From NCBI GenBank assembly GCA_015680685.1, contig MNCI01019108.1, forward strand, positions 658,792 to 722,791: a stretch of 64,000 nt of DNA, given 5' to 3'. This DNA is from Gnetum montanum (Eukaryota > Streptophyta > Gnetopsida > Gnetales > Gnetaceae). The notes under the pieces are model-generated. The model saw only the letters and a program-made list of their open reading frames with translations, was not told the DNA's origin and did not search any database. This document shows positions 37,207 to 46,289 of the stretch, one piece after another; position 1 is the stretch's first letter, and every line of letters starts with the position of its first letter. The position numbers and the translations under genes are program-made.

Positions 37207-38026
37207 TGATGAATCATGTTTTGCCAGGCCCTGATATTAGATCCTCAATATCAAGTATGTGATATTGTGGTTCTTGTGTAAGCCTATAGATACCACATTT
37301 AGGTGCACAAGAAAGGGGGAGTCAGTAGGTGTAAGTGTAGAGTCTTTTTATCCATTTTTAATTCATTTCAGTTCTTTCCCCAGTGCATGCCCACAGTGTG
37401 ATGATTGTAATTGTACAGAACCTTTATTCAAGTGTGACGTACTTGAACATGCACATGATCGGCAATAAAGATCGAGATTACTCCATCATTGTAGCATTCA
37501 CTTAGTTTTAAATTGTTTAATTGTTATTGTTATTTATTATTTTCTTGGTTAATATTTCTTTATTGTCATTTACTATTCCTTTTGTTAAATGCGGAATGAG
37601 TACGACTTAACCATGAACATTGAAGTGTAACTACTTGGTAACCCAGTACCATATTTAGGAGTGCTCAAGTAATGTGCACTTGGTAATCCCAGAAGTAGTA
37701 CATGAGGTCCAAGATGCGTATAGATGATTAAGGATGGATGCTCATCGCACTTAGGCTAGCTTAGACTTTATTTCCTATTGCTTATTAGTTTCATCAAGAT
37801 TATTTTCCATTGTCTCTAGGAGTAGCCTAGTGTTAGAAATCATATCATTCACATCACTTTGGACTAAACCATACGTGACAAAGAAAATACTAGTTCATGT
37901 GGGAAGACAATGAATTGCGATCAACGTGTAACTATCTAGATCCCACAACTAGTCCGTCTGCGAAGTTTGACCAGATCATGTGTACACACTCATATTTGTA
38001 TGGTTGACTGTAGGGGTACTTAGCCA
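37207..38026 (+). repeat. 5' LTR of element C, terminal 7 bases missing
   Basis: About 820 bp, starting TGATGAA and matching 52712-53558. It runs directly from TAGCCA into TTGGTGCC, so the terminal CTCATCA seen in the 3' LTR is absent. The TATA box is decayed (CCTATAGATACC at about 37283). Confidence 0.9.
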
Positions 38027-38027
38027 T

Positions 38028-38045
38028 TGGTGCCATTGCTAGGGA
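38028..38045 (+). other. Primer-binding site of element C
   Basis: TGGTGCCATTGCTAGGGA is a decayed tRNA-Asp type site next to the shortened LTR end. Confidence 0.75.
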
Positions 38046-38157
38046 TGGTGCTAGTTATTTAGATTAGTTGCGTCATCCAAGATTGCTATAACGAAGCCTT
38101 GACGATATATCTTTTAGAAAGAAGTAACTGCAAATAAGTCACACACAAATTCACAAC

Positions 38158-38633
38158 AGTGTCTCTCTCACAAGACTATGATAACACAACAACTAGTAAG
38201 GCAATTCATTAGAGAACTAATGAATTATATGATGATGAAGACGAAATTTGGAGTATTCAATCTTATACAGGGGCCTCTTATGTACATAAACGAAGACAAC
38301 ATCATCCCAACTCAAAAATTCATAACCTACCTAGTGACAATGAACCCTTGCTGGCCACTAAGAGCCTAATGCATATACAAGAGGCTGTTTGAATATCCCG
38401 TAGGCATCATAAGGAAAGTCATCTACCCAAGCTTGATTTAAACAACTTTTCCAAGTTTTTGGGAGGCTATGATTTAGATTCGCAACATCATTTACAAGCC
38501 TTCCATGATGCTTGTGTATGGAACAATATTGATAATGGGTGGAAAAAAATTAAGCTCTTTCCTACGACAATTGTTGGCCAAGAAAAAGTATGGTACAGGT
38601 CCTTAAGACCAAAATTAATTCGATGTTGGCTGA
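38158..38633 (+). pseudogene. Gag pseudogene of element C, part 1
   Basis: The start codon position reads GTG (VSLSQDYDNTT; element B has ATG here). Homology to B runs through DNEPLLATKSLMHIQEAV to the Gag core FLGGYDLDSQHHLQAFHDAC and ends in RPKLIRCWL, where element D is inserted. Part 2 starts at 46285 and continues TMVELFNERYQTYAR. Confidence 0.85.
38629..38633. repeat. Left target duplication of element D (GCTGA)
   Basis: GCTGA precedes the D LTR and is repeated at 46285-46289. Removing D and one copy restores the C gag reading found in element B. Confidence 0.93.
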
Positions 38634-39735
38634 TGATGAGTGGCGAGGTACCCCTACACTCCACCATACGAATATGAGCGTACACGCGCGATCCGGTCGA
38701 ACTTCGCAGACTAAATGCCTTAACGCCACAAGAAACACTTGGGGTTAATCGTTTGTTATCTTCCCAGGCTTGCTTGTATGTGTCACGGTGTATGGTTAAG
38801 CAAGTCTGAGGTATGTGATTTTTTTGGTATTTTTGGCTTATCTTCTATGCTACCAGGAGGAAAGAGTTGAGAAACTAAACTAACTCTAACTAAGATCTAA
38901 GTCTAAATTAACTAGCGTCAGCATCCGTTCCCACTTACCGGACACACCCTGAACTATGCAACTGCAGCTTACCAAACGCTAATCGTTACTGGGATCGCCA
39001 CACGTAACGCAAGTGCTCGAAGTGGTCGTACTGAGGCACCTATTTAGCCTACGTGTGATAAGTAGCCGATTCCTTAGCCAGCCGTACACACCCGTGGGTG
39101 CTCGTAACTAAGTCGTACTTATCACACGATCTAGCCTAGCAATGAGCAGCCGATTCCTCAACTAGCCGTACACATCAGACCCGGGAGTTACCAAGCGCAG
39201 AATCCTGGAATACGCTACTGGGTTACCAAGCATCCAATGCTCGTAATTGAGTCGTACTCATGCATTGCGTCAAGCAGCCGATTCCTTGACTAGCCGTACA
39301 CGTCCGTAGACGCTCGTAATCAAGTCGTACTTGAACGCACTAGGAAAGCAGGAAATAAAGCAATAAATGAAACCACGTGCTGCAAGGTTTATCCAAACAA
39401 GTTCGTCTTTATTGCCGTACACAACTTGGGTTCAGGTTACAAGCTGCTCGAATAAAGAGCCGTTCACTCTAGGACTCCTACTGCGGGCACATGGGGAAAA
39501 ATTCTAACTCTGGAGTGATCAATCTGCCAGAGCTTCGCTACACTAGCCAGGATTGGGAAATGAAGGGAGTGCCGCCTCTTATTTATAGATATGGCGGCGG
39601 GACGCGATATCGCGTACGCGATATCGCAGGAGAAGACGCGATATCGCGTCCGCGATATCGCATGGGATGCGATATCGCGTCGGCCGCGATATCGCGTACG
39701 CGATATCGCGGCCTAGTGAAAACCGCGTCTCATCA
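38634..39735 (-). repeat. 3' LTR of element D
   Basis: 1102 bp on the left side. Differences from the other LTR are few by eye (roughly two per hundred), apart from a U3 array that is about 75 bp longer. At least three tandem units with GGCTAGTCAAGGAATCGGCT (minus strand) lie between about 39050 and 39330. Confidence 0.96.
39576..39715 (-). promoter_or_regulatory. U3 palindrome array and TATA box, 3' LTR of D
   Basis: Five or more GCGATATCGC palindromes, several joined as GCGATATCGCGTACGCGATA, fill 39600-39715. On the minus strand the TATA box CTATAAATAAGAGG lies directly downstream (39576-39591). The same region in the other LTR (46215-46262) keeps only about two palindromes. Confidence 0.7.
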
Positions 39736-39752
39736 TACCCCCATGACTGAAT
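39736..39752 (-). other. Polypurine tract of element D
   Basis: On the minus strand TTCAGTCATGGGGGTA runs directly into TGATGAG of the 3' LTR. Confidence 0.82.
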
Positions 39753-39910
39753 GAAAACTCGTCCTCGAGTTCCTTACAATAATATCAGGTAGGTATGGGA
39801 TTATTAGGGAAAATGGAACTAATGGGATGACATGTGAACGGTCTTTATTACAAGACTTGACAAAAACTGGTGTTCATGACAACATGGGTGAACACCTTAT
39901 TACAATGACA

Positions 39911-40117
39911 TCAGGCCACAGTTGGCAGCTGAGAGAAAAGAGGAGAGAGAATAGAAGAGAAGAAAAGAGAAGAGTCTTGTTGCTGCCAACGCCTAGATTG
40001 CGCCTTTCGTTGTCCATCTGTAAGCGCATTATCAATTCCACTCCTTGCATGCTGCTTCAGCGCTGCTCCATTCCAAGTGTCTGCTCCAGATCCATTCTGT
40101 TGTTGTATGATTGCCAT
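39911..40117 (-). CDS. Small conserved ORF of element D, 68 residues
   Basis: Starts MAIIQQQNGSG right after GTGTGTGCAG, contains TWNGAALKQ and ends SQLPTVA; homologous in place and sequence to 5686-5874 of A. The start is chosen because the acceptor-like AG abuts this ATG in A, D and, with changes, G. The middle is polar and the end has an F/L/S-rich run. No domain is recognised; function unknown. Confidence 0.42.
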   Translation of the reverse strand: MAIIQQQNGSGADTWNGAALKQHARSGIDNALTDGQRKAQSRRWQQQDSSLFFSSILSPLFSQLPTVA

Positions 40118-40325
40118 CTGCACACACAACACCATCATATATTAGCAAGGGTAATTGAATCATTAAGTAAAGCATACCTTGCTTCGGTTTAGGCTCACTG
40201 GCTAAGGTGTGGTATGGCTGATATGGATCTGGGAAAATATAGATGATGACTACCGAAGGCATAGGGGTAAGGAAGAAAAACGAAAAAATCCGGGGCTTAG
40301 GATAAAAATCGAAAAATCAGGCCCC

Positions 40326-40342
40326 GTACCCCCATGACTAAT
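40326..40342 (-). other. AGTCATGGGGG tract (ii) of element D
   Basis: On the minus strand ATTAGTCATGGGGGTAC lies about 210 bp before the small ORF, matching 5464-5476 in A. Confidence 0.62.
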
Positions 40343-40505
40343 CGCGAACCTCCGGTAGCGTTAGAATGGAGAGAGAAAAGGAATAGGAATGATAGGTAAA
40401 AAGGGACAACTATGGCATCGATAAAAAGGATGTCATGATGGAAATGAACAAAAATGTTAATTAATTGCAAAACGTTAAGGAAAAGAAGTTAACTAATGTT
40501 CCAAA

Positions 40506-40604
40506 TAGGAATGTCAGTGGGTCCTCCCCAAAGCAGGCTCATGCCCTTAATGCCCTGACAATCCCACATTCAAAGAGTCCGTAGGCTCTGGGAATGTCCT
40601 TTGG
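40506..40604 (-). other. Conserved non-coding block, element D
   Basis: Counterpart of 5205-5300; contains GGCATGAGCCTGCTTTGGGG on the minus strand. See the A entry for the other copies. Confidence 0.65.
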
Positions 40605-41767
40605 AAACAAGAGTTAAAGTCTTAACCGGAAGAATTTACCAAAAAGAAAACAAAGCATCAACCAAAGTATATACAATGATACAACCGGCAATGAGGTGAA
40701 CAATGGAGAGAAGGATGGGAAGAAGAGAAGTGGAATGGAATCCCAAGAACAAGGTGGTGTACAGCCCCTTGTGTGTTTGATGATTAATGTGACTTGGCGA
40801 ATCTCATTCCAACTCTGGCCTCAAACCAACCACTTTCAGTGACTTCGCATCAATGCAGTTGGTTAAATCATCCACTTGGGTAACAAGGATGCAACTTCGA
40901 GAAGCCACCACCATTCCGACGAAACAACAGAGAGAATGGGAAGCAAGAAGGGCCTTAGTTAGAGGGAACACTTTGGTTCCATAACCAGTGCTTGTAGCCC
41001 AGATTTATTCCGTCTAAGGGGTGTGCTTTGAATCCTCACTTTTAGCTTTTTAGCTTCTTCTTTTTCTCTTTTTTTTTTCTTCTTTTTCTTTTTTCCATTT
41101 TTTTTTCTTTGTTCTTTATTTTGTGTTGTTATGCGTGGGGACCACACCATGCAAAGACTTCTTTATTTTTATTGTCTCAGCTTCCGATTATTGGGTTACA
41201 TCGGAACGGTAAGAAAACCCAAGAAGAAAACATCCAAGCACCCAAGTGAATGACCAACACAAGAGCACCAAGTTCCCTTGAAGTCACACCCTTTTCAAAT
41301 CCTTGAGTCCTTCCTTAGTTTGAGAAATGCCCAGTCACTGGTTCGTTAAAGTTCTTATTGGAAGGGAACTGTACATTTCCAAGCCAAGGGAAACCATAGA
41401 CTTGATGGATGGATGGATGAAGTGATCTCATTGCCTGCCATATCAAAAGAACATACCTTAGTATCAACAATGTAACTTAAAGGTAAAAACCAAACATTAG
41501 CAATTAATGAAAAACAGTTCATCCCATCGGCCCGAACACTTATTGGGTGACGAATTTACATGATGGAAGACACACACACACACACACACAAAAAGATAGA
41601 AAAATATAACGATGTTGTAAAACAAAAACAAGAAAAGTTAAAGAAATTTGTAAAACAAAAATTAGAAAAGTTAAAGAAATTGTAAAACAAAAATGTGAAA
41701 AACAAAAACGTTGTAAAACAAAAATGTGTAAAACAAAAACTGAAAAAGAACTGAGGGCCCCATATGA

Positions 41768-44700
41768 TTAGCATAGGTGGCCATCTCCCCCATGACTGAG
41801 TTGTGAGGGAGAGATCCGAAGTAGTGAGCGCCTATTTGAATTTCTAAGCAGTGCCCAACTTCTCCCAAATGATGATCTTAGATTCAGGGGTGGAAGTTGG
41901 CGACGCTCACGTTCCAGTGTGTCTATGCCACGGTTGTTGGCATGAGTTTCCTCAGTTCGTTCCATGCATATTTGTTTGCCCTTATGAGAAGCTGTCAACC
42001 ACGGGGTGTCTACTACTTCTTGTGTGGTTGCTACATACAGGCATCTTTGTTGCAGAGTTTCCTGGGCACACCTGTGACATGGAGACATTTCCTCCGTGTC
42101 ATCACCCGATGAATCACTGTATGTGATGCATGGAACTATCCTCTTCTCGATCTTTCCACATATGTTTATCTTGGAGATTTCCAAGGAAAGATCACGGATC
42201 CTAAGGCATGCATCTACTGTGCTTAGCCATGCCCTTCCCATTATAATTGGGAAGTCCCCTTCGTTGTTGTTAACATCGATCACTAGGAAGTCTGCTGGGT
42301 AGGACCAACCACACACAGTGGTGATAACGTCCTCCACCAAACCCAATGGGATGGCAATGGACTGGTCTGCCAGCTCCAGTTGAATGTTGCTCTTCTTAAG
42401 TTGGGGCAGGTTCCAGGCGTGATACATCTTTCGCGAAATTAAGTTGACTCCGGAACCTGAGTCAAGAAGAGCTCGATGTGGCGCATTCCCAGCGATCTGC
42501 AAATGAATAAAGGGACTCCCAGGGTCAGTTAGTTTCCTGGGAAGGTGGCCTACCTTGATCCAGTCAGTTACGGTATGTGTTAGCATAACCGTATGCGTTA
42601 CATTCCCTTGGACTGAAGGGTGCTCCGAAGTGTTAGTAGTTAGAGGCCTATACATATACCCGTCCGCTTGTTGTTGCGAGAGCCTATCCGGGCTCCTAGT
42701 TCTGAAAAAGGGTCTCCTTTTTGTACAGTTATCGCCAGAACTAGTGTCCGGTTGGATATTTACACTCTGAATATTTACAGATCTCGCGGCGTGACGTTGC
42801 TGCGGTTGGGTAGGTAATTCCCCTTGCATTGTTGGAGCAGGAGGTGTTATGGGAACTACTTGAGGAAAAGGTGCGGGTGGAGTTAGAGGATGGACAGAAT
42901 GTGGAATGTCTCCCGGAGGAGAAGGAGTCCTTCTGAAGTACTCCCGAGCGTAGTAGTGACGGCGTGGAGTGTGACTCATAGCGTCACCTGGAGAAACTGG
43001 CTGCTGCACATAATAACCATAAGGATCAGGCTGCCGGTAAGGGTATCGATGTGTTGGCTGTGGCATCCCCCATGACTGTGGGTATTGCCACTGCTGATGT
43101 TGCTCGATGGGCTGCGGAGGTGTTCCACTTGGATAATACGTCAAGGGTTGGTGGAACTGCCTCGGGTTACCTTGTGGATAAGGTAACCTTCTGGGTGTTT
43201 GCCGTTGATTAAGTCTTGGATTTAATGCATACACCCCAGACTCCTGCAGATGTGAGATAATTGGACAACATCCCTTAGGATGGTCATAATAGCAGACCTC
43301 ACATCCACCGTCATTGTCTGAATCAGAATTTTCAGCCTCATCGGAGTTAGAGATTTTTCCCTTACCCTTGTTATGTGCAGGGTTAAAGTTTCTCCGCATG
43401 TTCTTGCTTTTATCACTACTTTGCTCATCCTTAGACTCTTCTACTATTTTCAGGACTGTTTCTATTCGTGAGTCTAAGGAATCCCACATTTGGTCTACCT
43501 TAGCCGATACCTCCGTTGTTAACTTTTGGATCGGCACAGTTTTCCTGTTCACCAACTCTTCGAGTGGTGACTCATCCTCCTCATCACAGAATTTCACTCC
43601 CTTCTTACGAAGGGAGGGATCACGGTTGTATTCCTCCGCACTTTCTCTTTTCCGTAGCTCACCCTCTTCTTGCGCTACTTGTTCCAACAATACTTCAACT
43701 TCATGGGCTCTTAGTTGGGAGAGTCTCCCTTGGGCGTAAGTCCCAAGAGTTCTTCTCGTTTCATTTCGTAGCCCATCCACGAGGTGGCGAAGTTGATCCC
43801 GCTTAGCGTACCCATGGCCCGGGCAACGATGTAGCAATGTGTAGTAACGGGCCATGGCAGCATCCAAGGATTCATGAGCTCCTTGTTTCCAGCCTTGGAT
43901 CTGCTTACGCAAGTTAGACACTCTGGAGTACGTTTGATATTTGTTGTTGAACAATTCAAGCATCGTACTCCACCTCCTGATGGTTTCCGGTTCTAAGGAC
44001 CGGTACCAGCTTTCTGCTTCTTTAGTGAGTGTCCTTGGGAACAACTTGAGTTTCTGCCACTCATTGTCTATGTTCTGCAAGGCACAGGCGTCGTGGAATG
44101 CCTGTAAATGATGTTGAGGATCAGCGTTGTATCCCCCTTCAAAACGTGGGATATTATTTATATCCAAACGCTTGATCCTACTGTCTTTCAAATGCCTTGT
44201 GGGAATCCTAACTGCCTCTCTAATGTCAAGCATACTTCGGGTTGCGAATAGGGGTTCGTCATGATCATCTCTTTCATGACGTCTGTGATGTCTACGTTGT
44301 GGTTCCCTATTCTCCCTACGTCCTTGTCCTTGTCCTAACTCCTCTCGACCTTCTTGTCGAGGCATTTCATCTCTTCTACCTTTACTCTCCGCGTTATGCT
44401 CATGGTGGCTGCGCCCAGATGTGGAAGGAGAGGGTGAATGATGTGATGAAGGGGAAGAAGAAGGAGATCCATCACCATGGTGATGTTTCTTGCCTTCTCT
44501 TCGGCTGCTTCGGTCCCGACCGTTGCGACGATCAACGAGTCCGTCATTAGTGCGAGTGATTGTTCCTGCCGTGAACAGCTGGTGCTCACGGGGATCAGAG
44601 CCTGGAATATGTATCGTTGATCTAAGGCCCTGATGCCTAACCTCTTCACCAGAGTGAGGAGGAGGAACATCATTTTCTAAGAAACCCGTTGTGAGGGGTT

Positions 44701-45112
44701 CCTCGTCTCCTATTTCACTAATGACGTGGGAAACCTTGCCCTTCAGAAGTGAATGTTGGCTCTCCTGCCTTGCATCCCGAATACGTTGGGCTTTTGTGGG
44801 TTGATAATCCCTCAGAGTGTAATCATCCGCAACGTATTCAGTAATCAGCTCTTGCATGCCATACCGTACCAAGGCACGGAAAAGCATGTTGGAAGCAGAG
44901 CGATCTGGGGGTAACACGATGTTACCTTGCATGTCTCTCCACCGCAGTTGCTCATCTTGATGGAAAACAAAGGTAAAATCCGGCACATACTCATCGGGAT
45001 GAGTATATGTGACCTTAGATTGTTGAGGACATGGTTGATCTCGGTTATGCGTATGATGCTGACTTTCTCCTGTATTGTCCTTAGGTGAGTTGATTTCGTG
45101 AGAAGAAGCCAT
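41768..45112 (-). CDS. Intact Gag-protease polyprotein of element D, 1114 residues
   Basis: Athila-like Ty3/gypsy Gag fused in frame to a retropepsin. Residues ~1-130 are a conserved N-terminal region (HPDEY, VLPPDRS); ~200-285 a His/Arg/Ser-rich linker; ~311-452 the Gag core (FEGGYNADPQHHLQAFHDAC, ESWYRSLEPETIRRW, CPGHGYAKRDQLRHLVDGL). The knuckle CEVCYYDHPKGCC at ~605 has shorter spacing than the usual CX2CX4HX4C. A Pro/Gln-rich stretch spans ~640-800. The protease at ~875-1000 has the catalytic DSGSGVNLIS (~884) and IIMGRAWL (~960). The start ATG lies 145 bp after the primer site. The protein would form particles and mature itself; RT and integrase are absent. Its last ~15-25 residues overlap tract (i) and resemble the pol 3' end of G at DNA level. 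Confidence 0.95.
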   Translation of the reverse strand: MASSHEINSPKDNTGESQHHTHNRDQPCPQQSKVTYTHPDEYVPDFTFVFHQDEQLRWRDMQGNIVLPPDRSASNMLFRALVRYGMQELITEYVADDYTLRDYQPTKAQRIRDARQESQHSLLKGKVSHVISEIGDEEPLTTGFLENDVPPPHSGEEVRHQGLRSTIHIPGSDPREHQLFTAGTITRTNDGLVDRRNGRDRSSRREGKKHHHGDGSPSSSPSSHHSPSPSTSGRSHHEHNAESKGRRDEMPRQEGREELGQGQGRRENREPQRRHHRRHERDDHDEPLFATRSMLDIREAVRIPTRHLKDSRIKRLDINNIPRFEGGYNADPQHHLQAFHDACALQNIDNEWQKLKLFPRTLTKEAESWYRSLEPETIRRWSTMLELFNNKYQTYSRVSNLRKQIQGWKQGAHESLDAAMARYYTLLHRCPGHGYAKRDQLRHLVDGLRNETRRTLGTYAQGRLSQLRAHEVEVLLEQVAQEEGELRKRESAEEYNRDPSLRKKGVKFCDEEDESPLEELVNRKTVPIQKLTTEVSAKVDQMWDSLDSRIETVLKIVEESKDEQSSDKSKNMRRNFNPAHNKGKGKISNSDEAENSDSDNDGGCEVCYYDHPKGCCPIISHLQESGVYALNPRLNQRQTPRRLPYPQGNPRQFHQPLTYYPSGTPPQPIEQHQQWQYPQSWGMPQPTHRYPYRQPDPYGYYVQQPVSPGDAMSHTPRRHYYAREYFRRTPSPPGDIPHSVHPLTPPAPFPQVVPITPPAPTMQGELPTQPQQRHAARSVNIQSVNIQPDTSSGDNCTKRRPFFRTRSPDRLSQQQADGYMYRPLTTNTSEHPSVQGNVTHTVMLTHTVTDWIKVGHLPRKLTDPGSPFIHLQIAGNAPHRALLDSGSGVNLISRKMYHAWNLPQLKKSNIQLELADQSIAIPLGLVEDVITTVCGWSYPADFLVIDVNNNEGDFPIIMGRAWLSTVDACLRIRDLSLEISKINICGKIEKRIVPCITYSDSSGDDTEEMSPCHRCAQETLQQRCLYVATTQEVVDTPWLTASHKGKQICMERTEETHANNRGIDTLERERRQLPPLNLRSSFGRSWALLRNSNRRSLLRISPSQLSHGGDGHLC
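41785..41800 (-). other. AGTCATGGGGG tract (i) of element D
   Basis: Minus strand CTCAGTCATGGGGGAG overlaps the final codons (SHGG) of the Gag-Pro frame; the stop lies about 15 bases further on. Confidence 0.62.
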
Positions 45113-45239
45113 TTCTATTGGTGTGCTAATTTCACCGTTATTTATTGTTCTTGATTAACTGATTAACCCTAAGGTTCGTTTTAAGCTCACAACGATGTGA
45201 GTGATATCCCTTATGTTAAATTGGCGAAAAAACACTTAG

Positions 45240-45257
45240 TCCCCGGCAACGGCGCCA
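45240..45257 (-). other. Primer-binding site of element D, exact tRNA-Asp match
   Basis: On the minus strand TGGCGCCGTTGCCGGGGA is complementary to the 3' end of plant tRNA-Asp including CCA. One base separates it from the LTR. It is the best preserved primer site in the window and defines the family's primer. tRNA-Asp is the primer known for Athila elements. Confidence 0.93.
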
Positions 45258-45258
45258 A

Positions 45259-46284
45259 TGATGAGTGGCGAGGTACCCCTACACTCCACCATACGAATAC
45301 GAGCGTACACGCGCGATCCGGTCGAACTCCGCAGACTAAATGCCTTAACGCCACAAGAAACACTTGGGGTTAATCGTTCGTTGTCTTCCCAGGCTTGCTT
45401 GTATGTGTCACGGTGTATGGTTAAGCAAGTCTGAGGTATGTGATTTTTTTGGTATTTTCGGCTTATCTTCTATGCTACCAGGAGAAAGGGTTGAGAAAAC
45501 TAAACTAACTCTAACTAAGATCTAAGTCTAAATTAACTAGCGTCAGCATCCGTTCCCACTTACCGGACACACCCTGAACTATGCAACTGCAGCTTACCAA
45601 ACGCTAATCGTTACTGGGATCGCCACACGTAACGCAAGTGCTCGAAGTGGTCGTACTGAGGCACCTATTTAGCCTACGTGTGATAAGCAGCCGATTCCTT
45701 AGCCAGCCGTACACACCCGTGGGTGCTCGTAACTAAGTCGTACTTATCACACGTTCTAGCCTAGCAATGAGCAGCCGATTCCTCAACTAGCCGTACACAT
45801 CGGACTACCACTGGGATTACCAAGCGCAGAATCCTGGAATACGCTACTGGGTTACCAAGCAGCCAATGCTCGTAATTGAGTCGTACTCATGCATTGCGTC
45901 AAGCAGCCGATTCCTTGACTAGCCGTACACGTCCGTAGACGCTCGTAATCAAGTCGTACTTGAACGCACTAGGAAAGCAGGAAATGAAAGCAATAAATGA
46001 AACCACGTGCTGCAAGGTTTATCCAAACAAGTTTGTCTTTATTGCCATACACAACTTGGGTTCAGGTTACAAGCTGCTCGAATAAAGAGCCGTTCACTCT
46101 AGGACTCCTACTGCTGGCACATGGGGAAAAAATTCTAACTCTGGAGTGATCAATCTGCCAGAGCTTTGCTACACTAGCCAGGATTGCGAAATGAAGGGAG
46201 TGCCGCCTCTTATTTATAGATATGGCGACGGGACGCGATATTGTGTACGCGATATCGCGGCCTAGTGCAAGTCGCGTCTCATCA
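45259..46284 (-). repeat. 5' LTR of element D
   Basis: 1026 bp, ends TGATGAG and CTCATCA in the plus reading. It matches 38634-39735 closely but has a shorter U3 palindrome array. TATA box on the minus strand at about 46208-46221. Confidence 0.96.
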
Positions 46285-46289
46285 GCTGA
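46285..46289. repeat. Right target duplication of element D (GCTGA)
   Basis: Exact copy of 38629-38633; C gag continues from here. Confidence 0.93.

Larger units (their letters stand above)
39753..41767 (-). other. 3' non-coding region of element D
   Basis: In element orientation it has a T-rich/TTTTGTTTTACA run (about 41610-41750), a GT microsatellite (about 41571-41590), the GTGTGACTTCAAGGGAAC block (about 41270-41295), the GCCTGCTTTGGGGAGGAC block (within 40506-40604), tract (ii) at 40326-40342 and the acceptor-like TGTGTGCAG before the small ORF. No pol homology is present. Confidence 0.75.
38634..46284 (-). mobile_element. LTR element D, intact gag-pro, youngest in the nest
   Basis: 7651-bp element in minus orientation: 5' LTR 45259-46284, exact tRNA-Asp primer site, intact 1114-codon Gag-Pro, 2-kb 3' region, small ORF, polypurine tract and 3' LTR 38634-39735. 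The ends are TGATGAG...CTCATCA and the target duplication GCTGA is perfect. It keeps many CG dinucleotides that are decayed in its relatives, and it sits at the deepest nesting level. It has no RT, RNase H or integrase, so it would depend on an outside pol. Confidence 0.97.

Noticed and set aside
43314-43739. 141-codon open frame on the plus strand within D
   Set aside because: Antisense shadow of the intact Gag-Pro frame; no homologous frame is kept in A.
45240-45257. tRNA-Asp gene
   Set aside because: Only the 18 bases of the tRNA 3' end are present, next to an LTR: a primer-binding site, not a tRNA gene.
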